From Hemileia vastatrix (taxonomy: Eukaryota; Basidiomycota; Pucciniomycetes; Pucciniales; Zaghouaniaceae): a stretch of 64,000 nt of DNA. Below are positions 1 to 11,739 of the stretch, piece by piece (the stretch's first letter is position 1; every line of letters begins with the position of its first letter). The notes beneath the pieces are model-generated. The model was given only the letters and a program-made list of their open reading frames with translations, did not search any database and was not told where the DNA came from. The stretch covers positions 26,464,501-26,528,500 of the forward strand of contig JASXTE010000005.1 of assembly GCA_030280995.1 (NCBI GenBank), given 5' to 3'. A program made the translations under genes and the position numbers.

Positions 1-2
1 TG

Positions 3-248
3 ACAAAGGAATTAGCCCATACACCAGCTCAAAGAAAATCAGCATTAATAACATATTCACGGTCATCAGAAAGGACAGTTGCACAAAATGGTATATTCAA
101 TGTTCCCAAATACCTCCCCAAGAATTGCTATTCAGCAAAATTTTTGCAAGGATTATCTGTGAATGAACGTGAGTCACTTGGGGTTGGAGCTGATATTGAT
201 CTGGTAAAGATTTGGGAATCAATTAATAGAGAATCAACATCATCATAA
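3..248 (+). CDS. C-terminal end of an unknown transposon gene (partial)
   Basis: An open frame enters from the left edge at base 3 and ends at TAA 246-248, giving 82 residues that end in ...NRESTSS. No domain is recognised. In copy 2 this sits immediately before the palindromic array, which is the position that gene G4 has in copy 1. There G4 is cut off by the array, so this could be the missing C-terminus of G4; that is inference, since the two fragments do not overlap. No intron is visible in this part. Confidence 0.5.
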   Translation, partial: TKELAHTPAQRKSALITYSRSSERTVAQNGIFNVPKYLPKNCYSAKFLQGLSVNERESLGVGADIDLVKIWESINRESTSS

Positions 249-463
249 CTTAGGTATAACGGTGATCTTCTGTGTAATATAGCTATCTTATATTGAATTT
301 TATGTATTCTGTTTTTTTTCAAAGCAGTTTGGTAAATGTTATAAAGTGATATTGAGAGAGAGAAACATTTTATTTAAGAAAAACAAATAATGTATGAGAT
401 ATAAAAATGTATTTTCAACAAATTGATGGTCCATACCTCTTTATGTCACATTTATGTATCCAT
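249..463. other. AT-rich 3' flank, nothing recognised
   Basis: Non-coding AT-rich sequence between the partial gene and the first palindrome. No repeat, RNA or further gene seen. Confidence 0.5.
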
Positions 464-2400
464 ATTAATTTCAATCGAATTTAATGTTGACCAATACATA
501 GTGAATACACGCTATGCCACTTATACTTGCCAGGCATTGCTACCATTAAATATGCCAGTATCAAAAATTAATTTCGATTGAAATTAATGAGCATGATAAT
601 CATGAATTTCTGGAGTCAACTGCTTATTATTATGCATGGTGCCTTGCCAACATTAATTTCAATCGAAATTACTTTTGATACTGGCATATTGCATGTATAT
701 ATGCCTGGAAAGTGTAAGTGGCATAGTGTGTATTCATTATGTATTGGTCAACATTAATTTCAATAGAATTTAATATTGACATTTTCATATTGAACCCAAA
801 CCAGCAAACGACCCAAAAAATTCTTCATAAAACTGCTCATTAATTTCGATCGAAATTAGTGAGCACCATATACATATTGAATGGTAGTTATATCTGGTGT
901 GTGTAAGTTGTAAAGCTTGTGTTCAATGTTTATTGGTCAACATTAATTTTGATTGAAATTAATATTAATGTGTAGATGATATTTACATTCTCAATATGCA
1001 TTGTAATGTGTTTACTTAAGAATAGAGTGCCCTACTTTTCATCTTACATAAAAATGCTTGGTGGCATGTCAAATTCAACTTTTATTAAAATTAATGTTGA
1101 AATGTTACCATGCATAACAGTAAGCAACTGACTGAATAAATTGATGATAATCATGAACCTTAATTTTGATCGAAATTAATGTTTCCAAGTGCAGTATGAA
1201 AAAAAGCTATGCCACTTACACTAGCCAGGCATATTTACTATTTATTATGTATTGGTCAACATTAATTTTTATAGAAATTAATATGGATATGTAAATTTTA
1301 TATTTACCCTCAACATGTATAGTAAATTTCAATACTTAAAAATACTTGCTGTCCTTTACATGTCATGCAAAAAAGCATTATATCATTTCAACATTAATTT
1401 TGATCAAAATTAATGTTGGCATGCCATTATGCATTGAAACAACTAACTGACTGAAAAAGTTCATGATCAAAATGCTCATTAATTTTGATCAAAATTAATG
1501 TTGACCAATACATATTGAATATAAGTAATCTCCGCTTACTCAGACCAGATATAACTACCATTCAATATGTATATGGTCAGCCTTAATTTCAATCGAAATT
1601 AATGGGAAGTTTTATGAAGAATCTTCTGGGTTGTTTTCTGGCTTGGGTTCAATATGCAAATGTCAACATTAAATTCGATCAAAATTAATGTTGACCAGTA
1701 CATAATGAATACACACTATGCCACTTACACTTTCCAGGCATATATACATGCAATATGCCAGTATCAAAAGTAATTTCGATTGAAATTAATGTTGGCAAGG
1801 CACCATGCATAAAAATAAGCAGTTGACTCCAGAAATTCATGATTATCATGCTCATTAATTTCGATCAAAATTAATTTTTGATACCGGCATATTTAATGGT
1901 AGCTATGCCTGGCAAGTGTAAGTGGCATAGCATGTATTCATTATGTATTAGTCAACATTAATTTCGATCGAAATTAATATGGACATGGACTATGCATAAA
2001 ATTCCTATAAGTATAGGTAAGCTAAGCAGTTAGATAAACTGGTTTGATCAAGTACATCATATAAAAATTGATGTTTTAATGCCTTGGTTAATTTCGATCA
2101 AAATTAATTTTAAGCCATGCATGTTAAATTTTATCTATGTCTGTGTAGTCCATGTGAAATGGCTTGTATTCAATATGCAGGGGTCTATATTAATTTCGAT
2201 CGAAATTATGAGGTTCATTGCCTCATAAATTTGATGGTTTCTGTCAGTGTTTCATGCATGGTGCCATATGATACTTGTTGATTCCTATCAAAATTAATTT
2301 CAACACCAATATATTGAATACAAACCATGGCACTTACAGTACTTGGTCATAGCTAAAATTCAATATGCTAGTCTCAAAATTAATTTCGATAGAAATTAAT
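464..2400. repeat. Array of about 19 short palindromes (copy 2)
   Basis: Variants of one perfect palindrome, TTAATTTCGATCGAAATTAA, recur every 85-135 bp. Copies start near 464, 568, 652, 752, 840, 941, 1160, 1259, 1391, 1478, 1583, 1669, 1771, 1854, 1956, 2091, 2189, 2285 and 2373. Nearly all variation falls in the two CpGs (CG to TG or CA). The spacers are also repeats and alternate in orientation: for example the spacer at 487-535 recurs inverted at 695-745, and the block 464-960 returns inverted at about 1490-1980. No coding potential. Its role is unknown; a protein-binding or silencing region is possible. Confidence 0.85.
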
Positions 2401-3433
2401 CAGGATCCATGAAGTTTATCAATAGTGTATGAGTTAAGTTTCAAGTCATATTTTTCATCATTTTCTTGCACCCATTTCTAGGTTATCTCAACAATTTTTT
2501 TCAAGTTTTATTATATTAATCAAAACTGTGGTAAGTTGTGAAAAATTAGCTAATCCAAATCTCAAATTGAATATTAATATTTTAATAATTTTGAATGTTG
2601 CTTAAGGTATTTCATTGGGTGATTCATAATAATATTTTATCAACTTAGTAGTCCTATAACTTTTGAAAAGTAACAATATTGGTATAGTTAGGGACAACAA
2701 TGCAATATCTTGTGCAGACTAAGATATATTGCAAAATAAAACTATTCAATTTTTTTTTCCCTTAGTTTTATCCAAGTTTATCAAAGGTTTGGTCACAGTG
2801 CCCACACCCTAGCCCGACACTCCTCCTGTCACTTAAAAAACAAATTCTTATCTTAAATTCTAATGTTACCAATTTTATATTTATAATTCATTTCTTGTTT
2901 GATGAGGCATATCAGTATATATGTGAATCTCGCATTGTCATCTGAAGGTAAATTTAACAAATATTCATAAAGGATTATCCTTTTTTTTCATATAATATAC
3001 TAATTAAGTGTATCTCCATTGTTTAGGAGTAAATTCTAATATAAAAAATTTTGTATTTACCCGTGGCAATTTGCATATGGGATATACATTTGTTATTATT
3101 TGTTTTTCACACTAAAAGTCCCCAAAGAATTACTAGTATTTTCTGTTAGCTACATCAAATTTTGCTTCAATATAAACAGATTGTGATTTAGCATGTTACT
3201 CAGTTTACCCCACTATGAATAATACATGTTAAAAAAAGCTCAAATAATATAAAATCCCCCTCTTTATGTTTTCTGTTTCTTTCATCCTCACTTTAATTTT
3301 AATCTTATTCAATTTTTTATCCTATTAAATTATCAACTTCAATTTTATAGAATAGAGTTTCTTATAATTATTCATCATATTACATCATAATTTTTTGATA
3401 TCAAATACTTTTTTTTAATATTCATTAATCAAT
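2401..3433. other. Intergenic AT-rich sequence upstream of G1 (copy 2)
   Basis: No open frame or repeat recognised. The same sequence is present inverted at 16880-17900 in copy 1, so it belongs to the element and probably includes the G1 promoter. Confidence 0.5.
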
Positions 3434-3825
3434 ATGTCTAGCATTCAAAATCCTACACCTCCACTTTGTATGTATATCATTCATGTTCCTCTCTCTTAAT
3501 TTATATATTTCACTTATGTTCTATATCTTTTTTTTACAAAAATTTGATTTTCCAGCACCCGAATGTGTTTCATCCCACTCTCTGATTGATACTCGCTTTG
3601 AAGCTTTTGAGCTTGCACCATGTCTGCCACATGGCATGGCACCTAACCCTTCTGTACTTAGCAATGAGAGGCAGGAAATAACAAGAGTTCAGTATTGCAA
3701 CTTACTTGAATTGGCTAGAGATAAAACAGAAGAGCTTTACAAGATCCTTAACAATAATCCTTCTCCTTCATATTTATCTAACCCTTGTAATGACTTACTC
3801 CAATATGTGAAAAGCTGTGAAAAAT
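3434..3825 (+). pseudogene. Gene G1, copy 2, exons 1-2 (5' part, cut by copy 1 insertion)
   Basis: Exon 1 is 3434-3467, followed by an intron with GTATGT donor and TTTTCCAG acceptor, then exon 2 at 3556-3825. The coding phase fits exon 2 exactly (270 nt, as in copy 1). Exon 2 should be followed by GTATGTTC, but copy 1 of the transposon begins at 3826 and that donor is now found at 30046. The encoded part has no recognised domain. The rest of the gene continues at 30128-32085. Function unknown. The long interruption must abolish normal expression. Confidence 0.7.
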
Positions 3826-3865
3826 CATCACAGAAAAATTGGGGGGGTATTGCTAGCAATACCCC
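3826..3865 (+). repeat. Terminal inverted repeat, copy 1, left end
   Basis: Begins CATCACAGAAAA, then seven G, then the palindrome GGGTATTGCTAGCAATACCC extended by one G and one C. The inverted partner is at 30003-30042, differing at only a few bases. Directly inside, TTTGATC-like repeats occur at about 4003-4070. Confidence 0.9.
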
Positions 3866-5760
3866 TTGCTTGAACTCCGTTTAGCCACAAATCTATGCTT
3901 GAATTATGCACACATCATCACCATGTAGGAAATTGTTTGACCTTACATTTAGTCAGAGATTTTTCACAAATTGAGCTCAAGATGAACCTACATTGATCAC
4001 CGTTTGATCTTGTAAAATCCTAATTTGATCATCAGTTTAACTCCCTTTGATCTCACTTTGATCTAACATAAGCTTTTGCATATCCAATATGTCAACTATT
4101 CACTTTCAAAAAGATTCGTAATGAATTTCACATGGAATATTAGAAACAAAACCAGTAATTTTGAGTGAATGGCTCATCAAAATGATTAATCTACAACAAA
4201 ATACCATCAAAATTCAATCTGATTACTGAAAACTTTTGGTAAAATGACTAATAGATATTTAAATTGGAAAATAATATTCCATTTCTCAATTTCAAATTCA
4301 AAATATAAATCCTCGTTTGAAATGTGAATTTTGTAGATTCCTTGCCTTCATATATTATGAGTAATATTTGAGGTATTTTACACCTTTGTAAATATGGTGT
4401 TGTGCTGCTAGAAATTATCTCTGTTTCAATTCAACTTTATTGAAGCTTAATTCAAGAATGATACATATTTTATAACTATTTTGAGAAAAAAGTCACTAGT
4501 AATGAATTTAGCCTTTTATCTGTCCTTTATTAAACCTCACTTAATCCTACTTAAATCCAAATTGACCCACAAAAACCTTATTTGGGATATTTTTTAGCCC
4601 AGGATGATTCAAGATTGGAGCAAAATATTATTTTAAATATCCAATATGCCTATTGATTAAATTTCTTCAAGCTTACTTTAAATTCACTTTAACATTAACT
4701 TTCACAGGAAATATTAAACACAAATCTTGAAAATATAGTATTTAAAATCATAATAAACATAATATAATATGCTTACAACAAAATTTTCTTTCTGGATTAA
4801 TTGAAACAAAAAATTGTTCATTTGTGAAAATAGAAAAAATGCTATCCATCCTGAATTTAGAATTCATTTTTAAAAATTTAATGCCCCCTCACTTTCAAGT
4901 TTATCATGTATTTCAAAAATTATATTTTTAATAATTTTGTGAATAGTACACCTGAGATATAAACTTGGGGATATCAAAAACTAAAACATCAGCAAATTGA
5001 AATGTTTTTTATTGTTATGAATGGAAATAATGATTGAAAAACACCATTGGAGCAAGTTTGATTTTGAATAATAGGCATACTTTCTCATGTAAATTTCAAT
5101 AAAAATAATTTTTATTCTTACATAAGTTGCGGTGGATACATTTGAGCTCAAAAAGAATTAAAATTGACAAAATAAGACTTCTATAATTCATATTCAAAAA
5201 TGAAATCACCCTTCATTATCTACCTGTAAACTATTTTAAATTGAAAAATTTCAAAGTCAGTATATACTGATGTTATTTATTCTTCTAAAAATTTATTATA
5301 TAGATTAATAGTCATAAACAGTTGACATAGATGTTAAATTTATATAAGCAATCTTTAATTCATAAAATGATAAAACTATCTTTTATGTAAAAAGTGATGA
5401 AGGAAAAAAATATTATTAAATACTATCAATAAAATTGAAGATAGAGCATATCAAAAGTTTAAACTTAATTTCAATTTTGATATCATCATTTTATTTTATT
5501 TTACTTGAGTAGAAAACAGATTTTAAATCTCAATATAATTTTAAATCCCATTAATTTGTAGATTTCAACATTTGAAACTATGAAATAAATATTTATGAAA
5601 GAATTTTACAATATTTGCCCTTCTAAAAACTCATAAATCCAACTTCAAATCTTCTAACCTTCACAAGTAACCACAATGCATTCTGAAAATACTCTATATT
5701 TAAATAATAAAAGGTAAATAAAATTATGTTTTTATTCTTTATTTCAATTTTTGATAAATA

Positions 5761-5791
<31 letters not shown>

Positions 5792-7500
5792 ATTTCTTAA
5801 AAAGTCTAAGAGGGAACTTAATAGTGGTTTTGGCATTAGATATATAGATTCAACTTTCAAAAAATTTGTTTGGAATAAATTACAAAGACAAAAAGGATAT
5901 ATTTTGATGTAAGAATACCGATTTAGGTTCTCTTAAAATATTATTAACCATTTTTATGGAATATTAATCCATGGTTATCATTCTTTATGATATTATCATA
6001 GAATTTTTTCCTTTTTTAATATAATGATTTTCTATTGTGTGGTATGTAGGCTAAGATAAGTTTAAAAGATTTATTGAAGATATATATACCAGAAACAGTA
6101 TAATCTGTAGATTTATAACTATAACTTACTTTTCTGATGTTTTACATCATTGATAAGTAGCTCATGCATTACACAAGTAAATAATTATAGTCTCTGGAAA
6201 TAATTCCTTGTGAATTTCAAATTTTTTGTTATTCTTAAAATCATTACTCAAATAAACTAAAAATTTCTTCAAATATTGATTGAAAGAAGGAGTTACAAAA
6301 TTTTATTTTGTAGTTATAAAAGTTTGAGTTATTTTTCATATTATCAAGTATAATGAACATTTGTAAATTTTAACTTGAAAACTAGTGATCATAGCAAAGT
6401 AATACTGGAAGAATCAGATAAAAAGGGTGGAATAAAGTCATAGCACAACAGGAAATGATACAAAATTGTTGATTCTTATCTCACAAAATTCAACATATTT
6501 TTAACATATTTTACCACCTTTAGATAATGTTTAGTGGATTTTAACATTATTATAACAAGCAAACTTAACAATGTTTTGATTTTTTTAACAAAAATAAATA
6601 TTGTTAGATCATTTTTTTAAAAAATATGACTTATTTTTATGCTTTATCTACAATAGTTAGTAGTTTTTTTTGCAGAAATTACTTGTTTTGATATTCTATT
6701 TTTGAATTTTTTAAGAGACTTCATTGAATTAAAGTTTTGTAATAATTTTTCATTAAAGCATCATATTTTAAATCTAGAGATTTGGTTTTGAAATAATATA
6801 TATATTCATGTTAATTGACTCATTATTTTTGGATTGATAAATTATGTTAAAATTGGGATTGCTTATTTCTAGTGAGTGTACATCATAGTTTGTTTTCAAA
6901 TCAAAGATTAATAAATGGTGAAATTTGGTAAAATTCTAAATATCTTTTAAACCTTTTTGATTTAAATAATGTTTAATGTTATGTAATCATTCTATAAGTA
7001 GAACACAGTTAAAATCTGATAATGGTACATTGCTTTCAATTTCTAATACTAAAATTCTATTCTACTTGAAACAATGTAAACTAAAGCTTAGTATCTCATA
7101 AGAAACTCACAATTTTCAAAAATCATATTTCCAACTTTTTAAACATGATACACATTAAAATATATTTTAAGAATAATTTCCTAATTAGTTTCAAATACTA
7201 GAAAATAATGACCTCAATTTATTTTAATACTTAAACCATTCTGATGAGTGAATTTCACAATCCTCTAAGTAACATATGGTTACCATTTATACACATATGC
7301 ATGATTTCTCCTTTTGTTTAATTTTAGCTGAATCTAAAAAGTAAAATCACATGTTGAATATCATCTATAGATAAACTTCTTATACTAGAAGCTAATATTT
7401 CATATAAGAAATTTGTTATTGAGTTTGGGAAACATTAATAAGTGTTGGGTATTATAATTGAGCCATTTATTCAAGTAAATAAAAAAGGATGACCTTCTAA

Positions 7501-7537
<37 letters not shown>

Positions 7538-8303
7538 AAAATTAATTATATAGTAGCATTTAACCATGTTTTTATACTAATGTCATATAAAAAAAGGGAT
7601 TGAACTAAAACTTTCAGTAAAGAAAATAAAAATAAGTTAAGTTAATATTCTTGTTTATATTCTCATATTTTTGAAATGGCTTACTTAAGGGAGAAAATTA
7701 TTTGGTTTTAGAGTACAAGAATTTCTAGATAAAAATCTTCACAATATAGTTTGACCCTCTCAAAAAGAAAATTCCTCAAATTTTACTATCACATTTTATA
7801 TATTTGTTAAGTAATAGAAAATGGAGTTGTGTCTTTGACAATGAAGCTTTAAAAAATGAAGTAAATGATTTAAATTTATAATATAATTTTTGAAACAATA
7901 AATCATGTATTCAAAAAAAATTATATATCTTACAATCAAGATAACAGTATTAATTAAGCAACTCTAACAACTTTGGAAAGAAAACAAGAAAAAAATAATT
8001 AGTAAAATGCATAAGTTATTTTTAGAATTTAAGGAAACTTAATAGCTCTACCTGTAAACTAGCCTTAAAGCAGGTTTGGATTTAACATGTGGAAATTCAT
8101 ACATAGTACCCTTCCATCATTAGAGCAGAATAAAATTTATGTAGTTTTATTTTTTTAATTTATAATAGTATTTTTATTTTTGGCTTTTTCATTAGTATAA
8201 CTATATATTTTTTAACTTTTTTGTTTTTCATAACATAATTTCAAAGATGCACATCACTACTTCAAGATGAAACTCCATATAATGTAATAAATGAATGATA
8301 TAT
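3866..8303. other. AT-rich non-coding end region of copy 1 (outer part)
   Basis: No gene, no long open frame. Four TTTGATC/TTGATC motifs lie close to the TIR (about 4003-4070) and may be subterminal transposase sites. TA microsatellites are at about 5758-5791 and 7507-7535. The whole region recurs inverted at 38000-42392 in copy 2, so it is a fixed part of the element. Confidence 0.6.
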
Positions 8304-8564
8304 CACCACACAATATGGGGGGCGGACTTGCTAGCAAGTCCGCAACCTTGGACCCAAACTCACCATAGATTGAACACACATTGAGCTATTGATAAAGGAA
8401 CCATACAATCAGGGATAAACACCACTCAGCAGAACAGTTTTAGGTGGGTGTTCAAGTAGAGTTCAGTATGGGTTCAGTATGAGTTCAGTCTGACTTCCAT
8501 CTGAGTTCCATCTGAGTTCAGGTTGAGGACTTGCTAGCAAGTCCACCCCCTATATTGCGTAGTG
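8304..8564 (+). mobile_element. 261-bp MITE with TAT target duplication
   Basis: Starts CACCACACAATATGGGGGG and then the palindrome CGGACTTGCTAGCAAGTCCG. Ends with the inverted counterpart ...CCCCCTATATTGCGTAGTG. TAT flanks it on both sides (8301-8303, 8565-8567). The inverted copy of this region near 37930 lacks it and shows the uninterrupted site, so the insertion and its duplication are directly visible. The inside has no coding capacity. A run of GTTCAGT(C/A)TGAGTTC-like repeats lies at 8459-8520 next to the right end, as in the 4.6-kb element at 46241. Confidence 0.92.
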
Positions 8565-8567
8565 TAT

Positions 8568-9955
8568 TATAATGAATTTTACAAGAGACTTTTCAAAAAT
8601 GGTGATTAAGAATACTTATTATAATTTTTTAAATTTTTATTATTATTCTATCTCTTGAAAGGAGATGGCCATATCTCAATTTAATTAGTTTTTCCTCAGA
8701 AAAATTTATTCTTGATCTAAATAAAATTGCATCACTATTAACTAGATGTTATTATACAATTTTATCAATTTTTTTATCTGAACATAGTTGAAAGTATGTA
8801 TAAATTAAAGTGTTTCCACATAGTCTCACTATTATCCCACCATTATTTTCACATTTAGATTTCATTATAACTGTAAAATAAGTTTTTCAATAATTTTAAT
8901 AATACCTTAATATTTAATAATTTAGTTACATAGTAGATTTTTTATCCTTTTTTTATATGAGGCTTATTATATAAACACCACTTTTAGATTTTATCCATTT
9001 TGATGTCTGATAATTTAAATTTTCATTTAACTACCCAAATTATATCAAAAAAAATTCAAAAGTATATTTTTTTAATGTACTCTTTTTGATAAACTTATCA
9101 TTTCTTATAGGTTATTCTTCAACTATTTATTGTAATTAATTACCCACTCATTTATGGTCTATTATTGTTTTTCATTACATACAGACAAAATAAGGATACT
9201 CTCATATTATATTGGAGTTTTAAATTAAAAAGTAAATACTAGTGGCTGGTATTAAATATGAAGTTGTTATAACTAAGTTGAACATTAATTAATTATTAAA
9301 TGGCATTTTATATTACAAATTTTATTGAATGTATATAAAAATAACACTCAAGAAATATATATAAGATATATATATAACCATTGTATATCAAAAATGAAGT
9401 ACTTATCAACATGGTCTTTTTAAATGACTTTCAAATTTACTTAAAGAGACATTAATATTACCAATTCAAATTTTATATCAAATATAACAATATTATTATT
9501 TCATTTTTAATTATTTTACAAAAAATTTGAGTTTCAAAGTAATTTAATTCAGTATTTAAAGAATGTTTTTGAAAAATATTTTTAAAAATAGAAATAACCC
9601 CTCACAAAAAAAAATATAATTTTTTTTACTTACAATTTGCACCATATTTCTACCCTTAAAATATTTGTATTCTTCTAACAAAAATATTTTTTAAATAAAT
9701 TTAAAATTTTTTTCATTATTCAATTACAAAATGTCAAATTTATAATTTATTTTACCTTACTAAAAAATTTAGTTGAAAATTTAATTTTGTATTTCCAAAA
9801 AATAAACTTAAATGTCAAAAATTAAAAAAACAAAATTATAAATATAATTATGAGAAAGAGGTAGATTAAATTTATAATATTCATATAAAAAAAATTCATA
9901 TATTTTATGGTGTTTGAATTTTAAATTTAATGTATTAAAAAATAATTATTAAATA
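8568..9955. other. AT-rich non-coding region of copy 1 (inner part)
   Basis: Very AT-rich with homopolymer runs. No gene or structured element recognised. Present inverted in copy 2 at about 36541-37930. Confidence 0.6.
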
Positions 9956-9956
9956 A

Positions 9957-10700
9957 CCAAGCCAAATGAAATTGGCTTGGATTTTTGGTATCACCAGCAC
10001 TTATTTTTTTTCTTATACTCACATTTTAATTTTTAATTTTTTTTTTTTCTACATTTCTCATTTTTTTTTATGATTTTTAATGTTTTTAAGACCGAAGTTG
10101 CTTTCAGCAACTTTGGTCTAACGTTTCTCTCACTTTCCCACCAGATTGCACCTGGTAGGGAAAGTCGCTTCCATTTTAGAGACCAAAGTCCCTGCAAGGG
10201 ACTTTGGTTTCTCTGTGTGCATTGCACAGCCAGAAAAAAACTGGCTGTGCAATGCACTGCATGCAGCACATGCAAGACGCATTGCTGCTGCAAGTAATGC
10301 GCATTGCATGCAGCAGAAATGTGTGTTGCATGCAGAAGCAATTCAGGCTGCATGCAACGCGCGTTTCTGCTGCATGCAGCGCGCATTACATGTGCTGTGC
10401 ATATCTCATGCAGCTGACTTGATATCAGCTGCATGAGATATGGTAGCGATTGTGCAACGCGCCTTGCACACTGCTTTGGCCACCTCCCAGCCTAGTAAAT
10501 TAGCTGGGAGGGTGGCAAACATTACAGCAAGCAATCGAAGTCGCTTTTAGCGACTTCGATTGCTTGAAAGAGACAATTCCAGCCAGGGGAAACCTGGCTG
10601 GAAGTACTAAATTGCAATGTAAGGGACCCAAGCCAATTTCAAAGTCTTGGGTCATAAATTAAGGTTTCTAAAAAGCAGCCAGTATAAATCTGGCTGCAAT
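9957..10700. repeat. GC-rich cluster of about a dozen hairpins (copy 1)
   Basis: In the middle of AT-rich DNA lies a chain of separate perfect or near-perfect inverted repeats with short loops. Examples: 9957-9980, 10088-10119, 10131-10164, 10180-10212, 10219-10255 (GCATTGCACAGCCAG stem), 10404-10440 (ATCTCATGCAGCTGA stem), 10479-10516, 10529-10565 (AAGCAATCGAAGTCGC stem), 10577-10603, 10625-10653 and 10675-10697. Between 10256 and 10400 the motif GCATGCAGCA and relatives recur. Open frames across it exist on both strands only because of the symmetry and are not credible genes. The cluster is kept in copy 2 at 35841-36540. Could be a structured RNA or a DNA-level signal. Confidence 0.8.
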
Positions 10701-11739
10701 AAAAAGTAAATTTTTTAAATAAAATACATAAAAAAATAAAAATGTGTTCAAATAAAATATACAACACTCTTCAGCCAGTAAGAAACAGCCTTCCATTGTT
10801 ACACATAGAAACAAAATCAAATGTTTCTTTCATCAACATTGGTCATGTTTCAATATTTTGAACCAAGTAAGATCAGGAAAAAGGTCACGGCAAAAAAATT
10901 GCATAATTAAAAGTCTCCCAATTTAATATGGTGCGTAGGTTCATATTTTAGAAATAGGTGGTGCACATTATAGTTCCCTTTAAAAAAATTCAAAAATGAA
11001 TTAATTTTGGTGCAATTTAAATTTAAATGTGATGAGTGTATGTTTTTTAGCTACGTGAAACATGGTAGCTAGAATTATGTGGCGTCAATTTTTTTTAGAT
11101 GTGAAATTCAGTGTTCCACAAATGTGCATCTGTACAACATGCCGCCAAGTAAATTCTAGCTGGAATTAGTATATGCATACGAAAAAATGATCATGCTGTG
11201 TACAGTGCCTTAGCAAATCATTCTTGGAATTTAGATGAGGTTTATCATACGACTTGGAGAGCTGCATTTTTTTGAAAATGTGATCAGTGAAAATTCATGA
11301 TATATACATCTGTTTGCCACCCAATTTATTTTTCCTTTCTCTTTCTCACTTACCTTTTTCAAAAATTATCAATCATATTTTTGCTTATCATTTTGAATTA
11401 TTGGTACTATTTTCTTGACCTTATCTGATTACCGGTAAGCAAATTTTTCTTGCTATTGCATTTCATATCATTTTGGTTTGTTACACTTTTTTACACTTTT
11501 GACAAGTTAATCTAATGATTCTAATTCTGAATTTATTTTTATGGTATCTTTTACTGTACCCTTTCGATTCATTATAAAATAATTCTTTTTCAGTTAATTT
11601 AAAGTTTTTTTATTTGTTTGTAAATTTACTTTTCTTTATTCCTTATCAAAAATGTTCAATTTATTTATCTAACCATTTATTTCTTAAAACAGTGATTATA
11701 AAATAAACTTAATAATTAATTTTGATCAATCAGCTACAA
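10701..11739. other. Intergenic region upstream of the Tet-like gene (copy 1)
   Basis: No gene recognised. Probably contains the promoter of the Tet-like gene, whose proposed start is at 11740. Conserved inverted in copy 2 (34796-35840). Confidence 0.45.

Noticed and set aside
464..2400. CRISPR array
   Set aside because: Repeats are self-palindromic and degenerate, spacers are themselves repeated and inverted, and the setting is eukaryotic.
10033..10436. Overlapping Cys/His-rich proteins on both strands in the hairpin cluster (also 36123-36478)
   Set aside because: They arise from the symmetrical GCATGCAGCA sequence, overlap in several frames on both strands, and are not preserved between copies.
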